NCBI RefSeq assembly: GCF_019097595.1
Contig: NC_080716.1
Span: 29,587,401-29,651,400 of the forward strand
Source of the DNA: Hemibagrus wyckioides
Taxonomy: Eukaryota > Chordata > Actinopteri > Siluriformes > Bagridae
DNA: 64,000 nt
Reading direction: 5' to 3'
The notes beneath the pieces were generated by a model. It saw only the letters and a list, made by a program, of their open reading frames with translations, had not been told where the DNA came from and made no database searches. A program made the translations under genes and the position numbers. Below, piece by piece: positions 23,791-35,406 of this stretch (positions within the stretch are counted from its first letter, which is position 1; every line of letters starts with the position of its first letter).

Positions 23791-24358
23791 TATGCAGGAA
23801 TATTTTTATTAATTTTTTACTTAATAACTTTTTTATTCTTTTTATACTCATTCTGTATATATACATGTGGCACATTTGCATATTTTAAAGCATTTAATTA
23901 TATATAAGCATTATAATGCATATAATTCTTAATAAATATAATTTTATTAATGCACTTTTAACTGGATACATGCTATACAAATACAAGAAAAATAAGGTCA
24001 GAAACGAGAGTCTAAAATACAGATTTTTCTGTTACTCATAAACTAATTCCACTGAAAGTACATTAATTTATGTTTGTGGCTCATTTACATATTTTAATAA
24101 AAATGATTATTTTTCTTTTACTCATATACTTACACTTCAGTGCTTTTGGTTGGTTTTTGGAAACGTGAGTGAAGTCTGTAAGGCCGTCACTGTTTTCTAA
24201 CAGAAAGTAAGTTAATCTTGTTGATGTACAAAACTTCACTGATGAACGAATTAAGATGAAAGTAAAGTTAACTGAGATGAAGAATTATTTACTTTTTTTG
24301 GCTCTGCAATATGCAGTCCTGGATCAGTGATGATGTCATATGATCTGTTGTTCTGCTT

Positions 24359-24393
<35 letters not shown>

Positions 24394-24582
24394 CCTTCTG
24401 TTGCTTTTGAAAATTTTCTCTTTCTATATTATAAACATTTTTATTGTTCATATTTTTGTCTTTACAAATGACCTGATGCTTTGTAACTCATCTCACTGTG
24501 TTCATAAATGTCCTGATATGACTTTGTTTGTAGCTTAAATAATGTGTGTATTAAAGTTTTATGCATGCACAATACCTATTTT

Positions 24583-24588
24583 AATAAA
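24583..24588 (+). promoter_or_regulatory. Poly(A) signal AATAAA of gene A
   Basis: AATAAA follows ATTAAA about 30 bp upstream, inside a block conserved base for base with 52112 in gene B. Conservation in an otherwise decaying UTR supports use. Confidence 0.5.
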
Positions 24589-24595
24589 GCATTGG

Positions 24596-26700
24596 AAATG
24601 GAATACAGATATTATGCATTCACAAAATCTCTGAAAATAAATCTGTGTACATGAGCTGGAAGAACATTATTCTAACTATCAATATATGGATTTAAAGACA
24701 CGCCCACATTTCCATATATGGTACAAAGAAAAGTTTTTATCTTAACTTATTATTGTCCTTGCAGTTTACAGGGAAAATCTTGAGTGGATTTGGGGGAGAT
24801 TCTGCTCCTTCTTGTACTTCTTGATTGCATTTTTATTATAATGTTTCTATTTAGTCTAAGTCATGTAGCTCACAAAAAAAAAAAAAATCAATAAAGAGGA
24901 GCAAATGTACATGATGAATTTACTCTAATGCTCTTAGACCTTGGCTAATCTTAATTACTCAGAAGGGTTTGCTGTGATTAAACCAGGAATCCACTAATTT
25001 AGAAATAATTCAAGGTTAGGGTTAGGGTAAGTTAAGACTGCTGAAAAACCACATTGAGTCTTCTGTGGAGTCCCAAATGTATAAATAGTCCCAGATGTAT
25101 TATGGACTGTATAAAATACAGAAATCGTGAAATGTCCATAAACAATTATTAAACAAAGTGTGAAAATACTGCCTTTATAAATACGTTGCTTTCATGCGCG
25201 TGTCACTTCCGGCAGCACTGCACGAGCTCCCGGCGCCATCTAGCGGCTGTGTGCGGGACAACATTAAGATCTCAGCTATTTAAATAAGTTTGATAAAATA
25301 TTCCTTTTCCACCTGCTGGTCTATAGATACAGAAAACCTGAGACATGTCTTTGTAATAGAGAGATCGGTGGATGTCTGGAACTGTGTTTACAGTGTGTTA
25401 CTATTGATGTTTAAAGTAAAGAAGAGAGAACATTTATTTATTATTCCAAACATCAACATAAATCAGATTTGAACATAAAGTGTCATCTGATTTAAATGAA
25501 TATTAAGTGATTATTAAACTTCAATATATCCATCAGATATTATTTCAGAAAAGCACAGCTGTATATAGGATTTATCTCCTTCCTGATACTGACTTATGAC
25601 TGATAACTGATTTAATCTCTGTCTAAACTATAAACTATTTGTCCTGTTTCCTCTCAGACAAAGGAATCGATTCTACATTGCATTTATTTCTATAATCATT
25701 CATTTCCAGCACACTATAAACGCATGGCTTAGAAGTAAACAACAAACAACAAGTAGTTTAAAGAAACTTATAGGGGTAGTAGGTGTTTTTTTTATTATTT
25801 GTCCTGATCATTCTGAGGTTTATTATAAACACTTGTAGGGTTTGTGTCTGCACACACAATCATTAGTAGATCACGTAACCATAACATGTTCATTACAGAA
25901 ATACTTGATAGCAGAAAAGTAACTTTTGTGTTTTATTCACTTTTCCTGATAAATCTCTGAACCACTCAAAGCACACAGCTTACCCACAGCATGTCCCATT
26001 AAACCTGCTGTGAGAAACCCCGGATTTCACTCCAATATACCATCATTCAACAGATAGAGGGCGCTGTGCACATTTATGGAGGAACTTAACAGGTACATTT
26101 AACATGTAACTTATTTACATATGCCTTATTGGGGTGTAATAAAAAAAGAAGAAATTTTCATGTGTGTGGGGATTAAAAACACTTTTTACCCTTTCCCACT
26201 TACATCAGGAATAGTACTATATGTATTAAAATAGTGAAATTATGTAAACTGTATAAAAAGATAAATCTGCCATTAAGCTATTAGTAATCCACGAGCTAAA
26301 TCGTAAAACCATCAAAAACACACACAAAACATCTGTGAGAGTTAACACACCTGTACAGGTGTAGCAGAAAGGTGGAGGTCAATAAATGGAGGTCATTTGA
26401 TTGTTCCTATTATAATAAAAAGTTATAATCTGCTGCAGGGACGAGACACACACTGAGAGCAGGTGAATATAACACATTTCAGCACATCAATATGGTGAAG
26501 TTAAAACTCTAGCCTTATACAAACATACACATTAAAACTGTCAGAAAGCCTGTCATAGGAACTAATGTTGTTTCCATACGTTCCAGTTTCAGTGTAGCGC
26601 ACAGGAAGACAGGACTGTAAATGATCGTCTATGGTCATTATTAATGTTCTGTGTAATGTGTTTGTGTATTAATGTGAGTACACACCTGTCTATTCATCTG
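24596..26700. other. Intergenic flank, partly duplicated in gene B flank
   Basis: To about 25620 this aligns with 52130-53200 (shared landmark gcgccatctagcggctgtgt at about 25232 and 52910). Beyond that it is AT-rich sequence with no gene seen. The open frame at 25290-25472 has no family features. Confidence 0.6.
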
Positions 26701-26704
26701 ATAT

Positions 26705-27000
26705 GTATTGTTGATGCAGATTTTTCCTGCTTTTTAAAGACTGCATTAGCATGCAGGATGTGAAGGAGCAAATCACTGGTTGGATCCCAGCCAACAGCAA
26801 CAAGGTGGAGCCCATGTGGGCCCCATATGGGCTTGAAACATGGGTCCCAGATGGGTTTGTCCGTGGGTTCCATGTGGGCCCCATCTAAATTAGCCCATAT
26901 GAATCCCACATATATTCTGACTTTGTGAAGCCCATGTGGTATATACAAGGGCCCATTATAAGTTTATCAGTGGGTACTGGACTGGCCCCACATGGGTGTG
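26705..27000. repeat. Dispersed repeat with CCATGTGGGCCCCAT phrases
   Basis: A ~70-bp block (tttttaaagactgcattagc to ggttggat) recurs at about 30704-30775. It is followed by a cluster of tgtgggcccca and atatgggc phrases, alternating in both orientations, and a short TG run. The cluster resembles a fish dispersed repeat; the frames across it are not genes. Confidence 0.6.
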
Positions 27001-27706
27001 TGTGTGTGTGTGTATGTGTTTTGAGGCATCTTACCTGGACAGTATAATTATTTATATTCAAACAGTTTTGTGCTTAACTTATTTTTAATTTACCTGTGAT
27101 TTTTACATTCTGGTGCTATCCCAAACATATTTTTTATATGTTACATATAACATATATAAGTGATAAAAGTAACGTCAGGATTTTACTTTGGTAAATGTCT
27201 AAATGTAAGAGTCTATAAAGAAAAAACATGAAAATGGTGAAATTTTTAAAAATCAGAAATCAAAATGCTGTAAAGGTTCTGTATATCAAATACTTTATTA
27301 TCATCTTTATTATCTGACACATTCAATCAAAATTTTCAGGCTTTTGTAAAATGTTGAACATCAACATTAACAGTAAAAATAAAAGCCTAAATTAGATCTG
27401 TTCATCATATAAAGTCATAATGACTTTTCAGAAGACTTGGATTAAACTGCTGGATTCATTCTGATTCATTTTTGATCTCTTTACAAATATTCTGAAGCAT
27501 CAGAATTTTGGGGGAATAAACTTTCAACAGAGGGACATAAATCTTGCAGATATCATTAAAAATAACTTAATTTGTGATCCAAAGATGAACGAAAGTCTTA
27601 AGGGTTTGGAAAGACATGAGGGTGAGTCAGTGATGACAGAATGTTCATTTTTGGGTGAACTGCCCCTTTTTTAGAAACATCGGTGCTCTTTTAATTGAAC
27701 TACACA

Positions 27707-28095
27707 CCCTGACAAAAGTCTTGTCGCCTATACAAGTTGTGGGAACAACAAGTAATAACTTGACTTCTAGTTGATCTTTTGGAATCAGAATTGGCTTATA
27801 TGAAAGGCAAAGGCCTCGAGATTACATTTATTTTACCAAAATAAAATCTTATCATGCCGTGATTTTTAATTATTTAATTAGTACAGAAAGGCCAGACTTT
27901 ACTTAGACAAAAGTCTTGTCACTTAACAGAAATAATGTACAGTACAGAACATAAAGTCATGGTGCAGTGGAAAGTGTAATCTAAGAGGCCTTTGCCTTTC
28001 ATATAAGCCACTTCTGATTCCAAAAGATCAACTAGAAGTCAAGTTATTATTTGTTGTTCCTACAACTTGGATAGGCGACAAGACTTTTGTCAGGC
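27707..28095. mobile_element. Foldback (MITE-like) element with ~110-bp arms
   Basis: The left arm (27707-27817, starting ccctgacaaaagtcttgtcg) and the right arm (about 27985-28095, ending cgacaagacttttgtcagg) are inverted copies with few differences, around a ~170-bp AT-rich centre. The end sequence resembles long-inverted-repeat Tc1/mariner relatives. It has no coding capacity. Confidence 0.85.
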
Positions 28096-28499
28096 TTTTG
28101 CACAGTGGGTACATGCATTAAAAGGGGAAATATCAAAAGGACAAGAGTGACAATTTGGGTGTACTGAAAGTGATCACAGCAATGTCCACTGATGGCAACA
28201 AGAAAACTAACTCTTCATCTAAACTATATAAGGACAAAAGTGACAGTTTGGGTGTAATGAAACAGATCATAGCAATGTCCAGTGATGTCCAAAGGGACAA
28301 TGACTCTCCCTTTAAACTATATTTCTATATCATTTTATATATAGAGAGAGTCACCCAGGAAAAAATGTCTACTTTTTCTTTTCCTGAAGTGTATATACAT
28401 TTTTGGTTGACGCTGTATATATGAATTGTGAAAATGAAGCCATATTGTAAAGAAATTAAAATAAAGGGGAAAGAGCCTCTAGTGGACATAGTCTAGTAC

Positions 28500-29840
28500 T
28501 GCAGGAGTCAGGCCAAAACCATGTCCAGTCAATGGTCTTATAAATGTAAAAATGTATTGTGAGCCGTTAGAGTGTCACAAAATCATGAAACTAAGCAGAA
28601 TTACTTTGAATAACCAGTTGTTCTTTCTATCTAAAAATTTTTAAAACATTAGGGCTTTCCACTGTTAAGATATAAGAACATTAATTTTTTTCATGTCCTC
28701 ACAATAGCAACATCATTCAAAATATCATAAATTCCTTCACAATTTCACATCAGCCATGTCCTGACATTATTCTGACTGATTTTCAACCAAATCAGGTGAA
28801 AGTAAGGGAAAAGATTAGAGATTTCTAAAAGTGGCACACTTCCTGCTGCCAGTTGGTGGCACTATGAGTGACACTCACAGTAGTCATGTCCATGTGATCA
28901 GCTTTCCTCTCTTAACATAAATTTGAGGTTTGATGTACATGACACAATATACACCGAAGTTATTAGCCACTTCCTGTTTCCTTTTATTCACTATAAGTTT
29001 AAGGGCTCCTCACGGCTGAACCGTTCGAGATATCAAAAATCCCTTATTAACTTTAGATCCTCAATGTCTTCAGATCATATTGGACCCTGTTTGGTCAAAA
29101 TCATACAAATCCCCTAAGAGGAGTATATCAAATTCCATTGGGTGCGTTTTTCAAACATCCCAAAATAACTGACTTCCTGTTAAGCAGATCCCATGACAGG
29201 TGGATGAACGTCATTTAGCTCAATGAGACCTAAATGTATACCGGCTCTCATGCATATACGTCTAAGTGTATATGAGCTGTGCAGCTATATTTCTGACAAA
29301 GTTCCAGGGGGCGCTGTGACAGCCCTGTGCCACATCCGGGGACCAGCCACACTGGACTTTCTCTTAAACATTTACACTCTCTATGTGAAATATTTTGGAA
29401 CATTAGGCCTTTCCACTCGTAAGACATGAGAAGATTCATTTTCTTCTATTATGTTCTCATGTAAATCATCGCCATAGTAACACGATTCAAGGTATCAAAT
29501 ATTCCTTCACAGTTTCACATCAGCCATGTCTTGTCATTAACCTGACTGATTTTGAACCAAATCAGGTGAAAGTAAGGGAGAAAATATTAGAGATTTCAGA
29601 AAGTGACACACTTCCTGCTGCCAGTTGGTGGCGCTATGACCGAGACTCACAGTTGTCATATCAGTGTGATCAGCATTCAATGCTTAACATAATCCTGAGG
29701 TTTCATGTAGATCACTTAATGTACACAGAAGTTATAAGCCACTTCCTGTTTCGTTTAATTCGCCATAAATTTAAGGGCTTCTCATGGCTGAACCGTTTGA
29801 GAAATCAAAAATCCCTTCGCAATTTTGCATTATCAATGTC
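28500..29840. repeat. Dispersed repeat in two tandem copies
   Basis: Two copies about 0.77 kb apart share long blocks: cacttcctgctgccagttgg at 28848 and 29607, ttagccacttcctgttt / ataagccacttcctgttt at 28964 and 29733, and ggctgaaccgtt at 29012 and 29788. There is no credible protein. The family is unknown to me beyond being a common fish intergenic repeat. Confidence 0.7.
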
Positions 29841-30365
29841 TTGAGATCATATTAGACTGGGTTTGGTGGTGATTGTATCAATGTCTTGAGATCATATTAG
29901 ACTGGGTTTGGTGGTGACTGTATCAATGTCTTGAGATCATATTAGCCTGGGTTTGGTGGTGACTGTATCAATGTCTTGAGATCATATTAGACTGGGTTTG
30001 GTGGTGACTGTATCAATGTCTTGAGATCATATTAGACTGGGTTTGGTGGTGATTGTATCAATGTCTTGAGATCATATTAGCCTGGGTTTGGTGGTGATTG
30101 TATCAATGTCTTGAGATCATATTAGCCTGGGTTTGGTGGTGATTGTATCAATGTCTTGAGATCATATTAGCCTGGGTTTGGTGGCGGTTGTATCAATGTC
30201 TTGAGATCATATTAGCCTGGGTTTGGTGGTGATTGTATCAATGTCTTGAGATCATATTAGCCTGGGTTTGGTGGTGGTTGTATCAATGTCTTGAGATCAT
30301 ATTAGCCTGGGTTTGGTGGCGGTTGTATCAATGACTTGAGATCATATTAGCCTGGGTTGTATCAA
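29831..30365. repeat. 45-bp minisatellite
   Basis: About 12 tandem 45-bp units (tatcaatgtcttgagatcat followed by attagcctgggtttggtggt). The array sits inside the second copy of the dispersed repeat. After it the repeat resumes (aggaggagtatttcaaattc at about 30370, matching about 29117). Confidence 0.95.
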
Positions 30366-31256
30366 TTCCCTAGGAGGAGTATTTCAAATTCCATTGGGTG
30401 CGTTATGCTTTTTATTCTTCTTTGTACTTTAGGCACTGCTGTATTCCAGTAGTCGTTGCTTTTTATTTCCGTTTTGAGTCATTTGTTTTTTATACAGTTG
30501 GACTGTAATTAACTTCACAATTTTTAGTTAAACAAGATTTAATTAAAGTCTTTTTTTTTATTTTTTATTTTGCTCCCATCGACCACTGTCAATTTCCAAA
30601 AACAGCAGTCAGGTTAAAACCCAGCTAAAGAGAAACACTTGTGTTCTGGTGTATTCTTCCCTGTGTACATCTGGTTACATGTGTAAAACATATGACTGCT
30701 TCAGCAGATTGTTCCTGCTTTTTAAAGACTGCATTATCGTGCAGGATGTGAAGGAGCAAATCATTGGTTGGATGTATTGAAGAATCCACCCCTTACTAGT
30801 CAGGATTAAAACCATACAGCAGTTACCACTAGAGGGAGTCAAAGACATTTTAGTTTCACTTTTCAATCACTGACCACCACATACTGAGTTACTGTAGCCT
30901 TCCTGTCAGCTCCAAGCAGTCTGACCATTCTCCTCTGACCTCTCTCACCAACAAGGCTTTCTTTTTGTTTGTGTGATCTCTATAGACTGGTGTGTGTGTG
31001 TGTGTGTGATATTTTGCCTATTTACAACACTGTTACTCGGTGTGTTATTCTTTAATATAAATGATTTTAAAAAAAATAGCTTAAATTAAATTAAATTTAA
31101 ATTAAATTAGCTTAGGTACACTATAACAGCAATATAAACATTATGCTATGACATTATGCCATGCCTTGAGGGGTCAGGGCTGTTCTGGTGGCACAAGGGG
31201 ACATACACAGTATTAGGCAGGTGGTTTTAATGTTGTGGCTGATTAGTGTACATGTG

Positions 31257-31259
<3 letters not shown>
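30366..31259. other. Intergenic, mixed old repeats
   Basis: No gene seen. It includes the second copy of the ~70-bp block (30704-30775), a block at 30795-30890 that also occurs at 53228-53320 (taccactagagggagtcaaa), a TG run near 30990 and a transposon end at about 31160-31255 (aggcaggtggttttaatgtt) like that at about 60040. Confidence 0.6.

Positions 31260-31260
<1 letters not shown>

Positions 31261-31318
<58 letters not shown>
31261..31318. repeat. CT dinucleotide run upstream of gene B promoter
   Basis: About 29 CT units lie about 280 bp before the leader exon at 31602. Shorter CT-rich tracts recur immediately before all three leader promoters (31485-31525, 56965-57045, 60095-60120). Confidence 0.95.
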
Positions 31319-31319
<1 letters not shown>

Positions 31320-31519
31320 AATTCAACTAAATTGAATTCAAATGAGCTTTCTGGCATGATAAATTGTACAGTGTATTGCCAAAGCATTTATAAGGGTCAG
31401 GAATGAAACCTGAACAAAGAACAAATGATAACATAAAATGTGAAGAAAAAAAAATAGTGGTGTGTGGGTGGGTCTCTTTTACTCTCTCATTCTGTCTCTC
31501 TCTCTCTCTGTCTCTCTCT

Positions 31520-31601
31520 CTTTCTCACAGGAAGTGGTAAAATGCTAAAGCTTTAACACACACCACTGCTCTGTCAGTCAGTCAGTCATTAGAGGGACAG
31601 G
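31520..31601 (+). promoter_or_regulatory. Gene B core promoter / 5' UTR with ETS-type site
   Basis: Directly after a CT-rich tract lies cacaggaagtggtaaa, containing an ETS/PU.1-type AGGAAGTG core, then a ~60-bp 5' UTR candidate (cagtcagtcagtcattagag) up to ATG 31602. No TATA box is seen. The same block precedes the leader exons at 57126 and 60201 nearly unchanged. PU.1-driven TATA-less promoters are typical of myeloid genes, so leukocyte expression is inferred. Confidence 0.5.
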
Positions 31602-31632
31602 ATGGAGCTCAGTCCACTCTCTGTGATGCTCT
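31602..31632 (+). CDS. Leader exon 1 of gene B
   Basis: 31 coding bases, ATG to a GTGAGT donor, encoding MELSPLSVML plus the first base of a Leu codon (phase 1). With the next exon it forms a hydrophobic signal peptide. The ATG is the first in the putative transcript. The same exon is present at 57126 and 60201 without a change. Confidence 0.85.
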
Positions 31633-33712
31633 GTGAGTAAATGTTCTCTTTGTGTCTTCATTAGAGTGAGTGGTGGGGTATAAAGTTGTTAAGAGTACAA
31701 GTAGAGCAAGTTTAAAACACAGGGTTTAAATTATCTAATGAGTGTAAATGAGTCTGTATTGTGGGAATTTGTACCTGATGGTCTTCTTCTGGTGGTGTTT
31801 CCTGTATACAGAAAAGTTTTAGCAATACCATGTTAATGTTAAATAGAAATTGTTAGTAAATGCCTTATAACCATTAACCATAATTTCCATTTTTGTTACT
31901 CTTATGATCTGTGCAGGAAACAACTCAGTACAGCAAGTTCACTTAATACATATTAATACCAAACTAATGCACAGGCCTTTCTTAAATAATCCCTAATCAT
32001 TATTTACTAATTACCACAATTATATTTTATGTTAGAAATAAGAGTAATAATGTGCAGAAACAAATACTTCTCATTAGTCCTGCACACACACAGAGCAGTG
32101 ACAGTGTTAGAGGTCTGAGAGCAGAGAGCAGGTCGCTGGTGCAAATGTAGCTATTAAGAAGCGGATGTGTGAAAAAAGGGAGGGTGGTGTGTGAAGATGG
32201 ATGTGTGAAAGCAATAACTATCTTTTTAACTCTTGATAATGTCTGTAAATGTAATTAAACATCACTGAACCCTTTTAAACCGAAAGCTGTCCAAACTGAA
32301 AAACAAAGAAATTATCTTATAATCTACAGTAACATTTTTGTTACTATTATGGTCTGTACTGGAAGCATCTCAGTGCAATGAGTTCTTTGTAATACACACT
32401 AACTTCAAACTATTATCTTGTTTTATTTACTTATTTGTGTCAAATCTATCAAAGAATTATGCAGAAATAAACACTTCCCAATAGCCTTGTACACTGACAC
32501 ACACAGGGCAGTGACAGTTTTATAGGCCTGATGACAGAGACATGTCCGCAGTTGTGGTTTAACTTCTTTTTAATTCAGTGCTGTGTATTCAGCAGTGAAG
32601 AATTGGAGGAGGTGTGAAGATGAAAATATTTGCAGGTTGCATGCATTCAAGTTGTTGATGCCATATTCTGAGTCTACCACCTGCATCATGCAGTAAAATC
32701 AAGATGCATTAGATCAGATGTCCAGTTTACAAATGGTCAGTTTGGGTGAGCCTGTGTCTACTCTGGGCTTGGATTCCTTTTCTTGTCTGACAGGAGTGAG
32801 CTTCTGCTGTTGTGGCCTATCCAAATCAATTCAGTTTTAATGGACATCATTTCAAAGCAGCTTTACAGAATATAAGAAAAATAGAACAAAATGTTCAAGA
32901 TTTAATATTAGACTTACTTTTATTTGTATTTATCCCTAATGAGCAAGCCTGAGCCATCTGTCCACCTCAAAGTTCCATATTTTGTACATTATGAGATGTG
33001 TTTCTGCTTAAAGTGTGTCTGTTTGAGATATGCTGTATTTGACTATAGGTTGCAACATCCAGCCTCTTACTAGGAAAATTAATAGAAACCCCCATTCCAG
33101 TAGTTTATCTTGTTATGACTGAATTGTTACATGCATAATAATAAATCAACCTAACAATAAATCATCCTAAGTGAACCAGAATTTTACCAAAACCATGCAA
33201 CTACAGTCCAAAAATTGCAGTAAGCCAAATGATAAAAGTTATGTTTTCACTAAACCTATAACACACAACTTTATTATTAATCTGCTGCATAGCCCAGCTG
33301 TTAGTAAAAACAGTTTCAGCAGACAGTAAAGTAGGAATAATTTTATGATTCATGAATATCAGCTTCACTTCACTTCACTTCACTTCACTTCACTCTAACA
33401 CACTGTTTAAGATATCCCACAAACAACTGACTGTTTTCATATATTCCAAAAATAATGTTTTAATGTTCTAATGTACTAAAAGTGAGAAATGTTAAATAAA
33501 ATAAAGAGTAAACTAAAAATTTAAGTTAACATGAAATATGAGGTATAATACTTTTTAAAAATAATAATTAAACAATAATAAATATTGTGCTAGCTATGCA
33601 AATTTAACTAGCACAATAAAATATAACGTAAAAATAACAGAATAAACGCATAAACAGCGCCCTCTGCTAGGCATGCTATATCATCACAGATCATGAAATG
33701 CAGAGCTCAACA

Positions 33713-33768
<56 letters not shown>

Positions 33769-33997
33769 ACTTTGGTTTAATATCTGCTTCATATTTGGTT
33801 ATTTTGTGCAATAAAGTGAAAATTAACCTATTAATTATTTAGAGGTTAAAATGTTAAAACCTATTTATTATTTAGAGAGGTACAGATTTCCTAAATAAGA
33901 TTTAATCTTGTGGGTTCTACGTGTCTAAAATTTGCTGTTTTCATTACCACATTACCATATTTTACATATTCATGTTCTGTTTCTGTTTTGTTCTTAG
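31633..33997. other. Intron 1 of gene B; template of the downstream duplications
   Basis: No exon seen. Blocks of this intron recur after the other leader exons: cagagcagtgacagtgttag at about 32093 has relatives at about 57725 and 60785, and the 32490-33190 stretch matches about 59190-59750. It contains a fragment of a common fish repeat (aaagcagctttacagaatat, 32853) and a CA run (33721-33767). Confidence 0.7.
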
Positions 33998-34033
33998 TGC
34001 TGATTTCACTTATACCAGTGGCCCAGGCTCAAG
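33998..34033 (+). CDS. Leader exon 2 of gene B (36-bp mini-exon)
   Basis: 36 bp, phase 1-1, acceptor gttcttag, donor gtgatt. It encodes LLISLIPVAQAQ plus one base, completing the signal peptide with a plausible cleavage after AQA. A split signal peptide with a tiny second exon is a hallmark of FcR-family genes. No copy was found after the leader exons at 57126 or 60201. Confidence 0.85.
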
Positions 34034-34425
34034 GTGATTTATATATAGTTTATCTTTTATATTGTCTGCAGATTTTATTTTTTTTGGTGCTGAGAAGGTT
34101 GTGTACAATTTATTAATTTGTTCCTTGTTTATTAATGCAGTTTTTATATTTCTAATCAATGGATGGCTGCAACATCAGATTTAAATAAATAGTTTTACAC
34201 TCAAATAGTTTTATGCTGCTTAAATGTCTTAATATATTAAATATAAAACAGAAAGTTTAATGACTGCAGCACAAGAGAGCAACTGACATAACTAGTGCTA
34301 AATAAAATGCTCCACGATGCCCCTGATTTCTTAATATTAAGCAGGTTACACATATCAAGAATCAAGTATCAAGTATCAGTATAAAGAAGTAACAAAAACA
34401 TGTACTCATACTCACTCTATCCAAG

Positions 34426-35367
34426 ATGGCGCCAGTGAGGTTGGCCGCCGTCACGACTGCTCCAACCCCTTTTTCTTTGTTGTTGTTTTTTAAGTTAACC
34501 TATGTGTTTAATGGCATCTGTTTAATGGTGAACAGTAGCTGGTGCAACAGCGCAAGCATTGTTCCTCTCACATGCTCCTGCACACCCAACCTGGAACTAC
34601 TGACCATCAAATGTCATCCTTTTTACCTTCCTCGGGAGTTTACACCGGTCATAGTCAGCGCCATTTATATTCTGCCTCAGGCGGACATGGACACTGCTTT
34701 ATGCGAGCTGTATGAAGCACTCACACAGCACCAGATTCAGCACCGGGAGGCTGTGCTTATTGTGGTGGGGGACTTTAACAGCGCCAACCTCAAACGCACA
34801 GCGCCAAACTTTTATCAGCACATCAGCTGCCCCACCAGGGGTGAAAGGACACTGGACCACTGCTACACAACAGTTAAAGACGGCTACAAGGCACAATCTC
34901 ACCCACCGTTTGGGAAATCCGACCACGCCACCATCTTCCTCATGCCAAAATATAAACAACGGCTCAAGCAGAAAGTTCTGGCTCAGAGGGAGGTTTCACG
35001 TTGGACGGACCTACAGGATGCTCTGGATGATGCAGACTGGGACATGTTCTGGTGCAGCTCTGATGACATCGATGTGTTTACGGAAGCGGTTGTGAGATTC
35101 ATCGGGAAACTAGCAGATGATACTGTGCAGAAAAACACCATCAGAACGTTTCCCAGTCAGAAGCCATGGGTGGATAAGACCATCCGCGGCGCTCTGAGAT
35201 CTCACACCACTGCCTACAATGCGAGACTTGCTTTGGGTGACATGACCTCATTCAAGGCTGCGTCATACAACGTGTGGAAAGCGGTGAAGGAGGTGAAGCA
35301 ACACTACGGGAGGAAAGTGGAGTCACAGCTCCAACAGAGTGACTCTAGGAGCCCGTGGCAGGGATAA
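34426..35367 (+). pseudogene. LINE endonuclease region
   Basis: Open for 313 residues. Apurinic-type endonuclease motifs are in order: the GDFN Asp/Asn pair near residue 123, an LDHCY motif near 147, and the SDHA catalytic Asp-His near 170. It is followed by a linker rich in Lys and Trp. The N-terminal part lacks a clear first catalytic Glu motif, suggesting an internal loss near residues 40-75. The frame ends in a stop before the RT. Confidence 0.8.
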
Positions 35368-35406
35368 AGGACAAGAACAGACTTTAAAGCACCAACATCC
35401 AGTAAG

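Larger units (their letters stand above)
352..24595 (+). other. Gene A: Fc-receptor-like / LITR-type Ig receptor (5' partial)
   Basis: This is a multi-exon gene model assembled by splice-site and phase matching; its leader and any N-terminal Ig exon lie left of the window. Exon order is six Ig-b exons (352, 13678, 14100, 15624, 16048, 16462), Ig-c (17385), Ig-d (19048), transmembrane (21105), cytoplasmic exons (21387, 21653, 22314) and a last exon opening with TGA (22646). All junctions up to the penultimate exon are phase 1, as is usual for FcR-like genes. The product would be a type I leukocyte surface receptor with an ITIM-bearing tail, so an inhibitory role is inferred. The ligand cannot be read from sequence. 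Whether all six Ig-b exons enter one transcript is unknown. Confidence 0.75.
22646..24595 (+). other. Last exon / 3' UTR of gene A
   Basis: The acceptor tctctctgcag is followed at once by TGA, so the stop codon is the first codon of this exon. The UTR holds a GATA run, a LINE fragment and a 34-bp minisatellite, and probably ends after AATAAA at 24583, just past ATTAAA at about 24550. These signals sit in sequence conserved in gene B (52112). An earlier end at the A-rich stretch near 22900 is possible. Confidence 0.6.

Noticed and set aside
25017..25028. Telomere-like TTAGGG repeats
   Set aside because: Only two units (ggttagggttaggg); chance occurrence.
28155..28424. 89-residue frame with Lys/Ser-rich start
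   Set aside because: No family features, contains imperfect repeats of a dispersed element (cagcaatgtccactgatg / cagcaatgtccagtgatg), no splice support.
34699..35095. Overlapping frames on both strands within the LINE endonuclease
   Set aside because: Shadows of the sense frame that carries the conserved endonuclease motifs.
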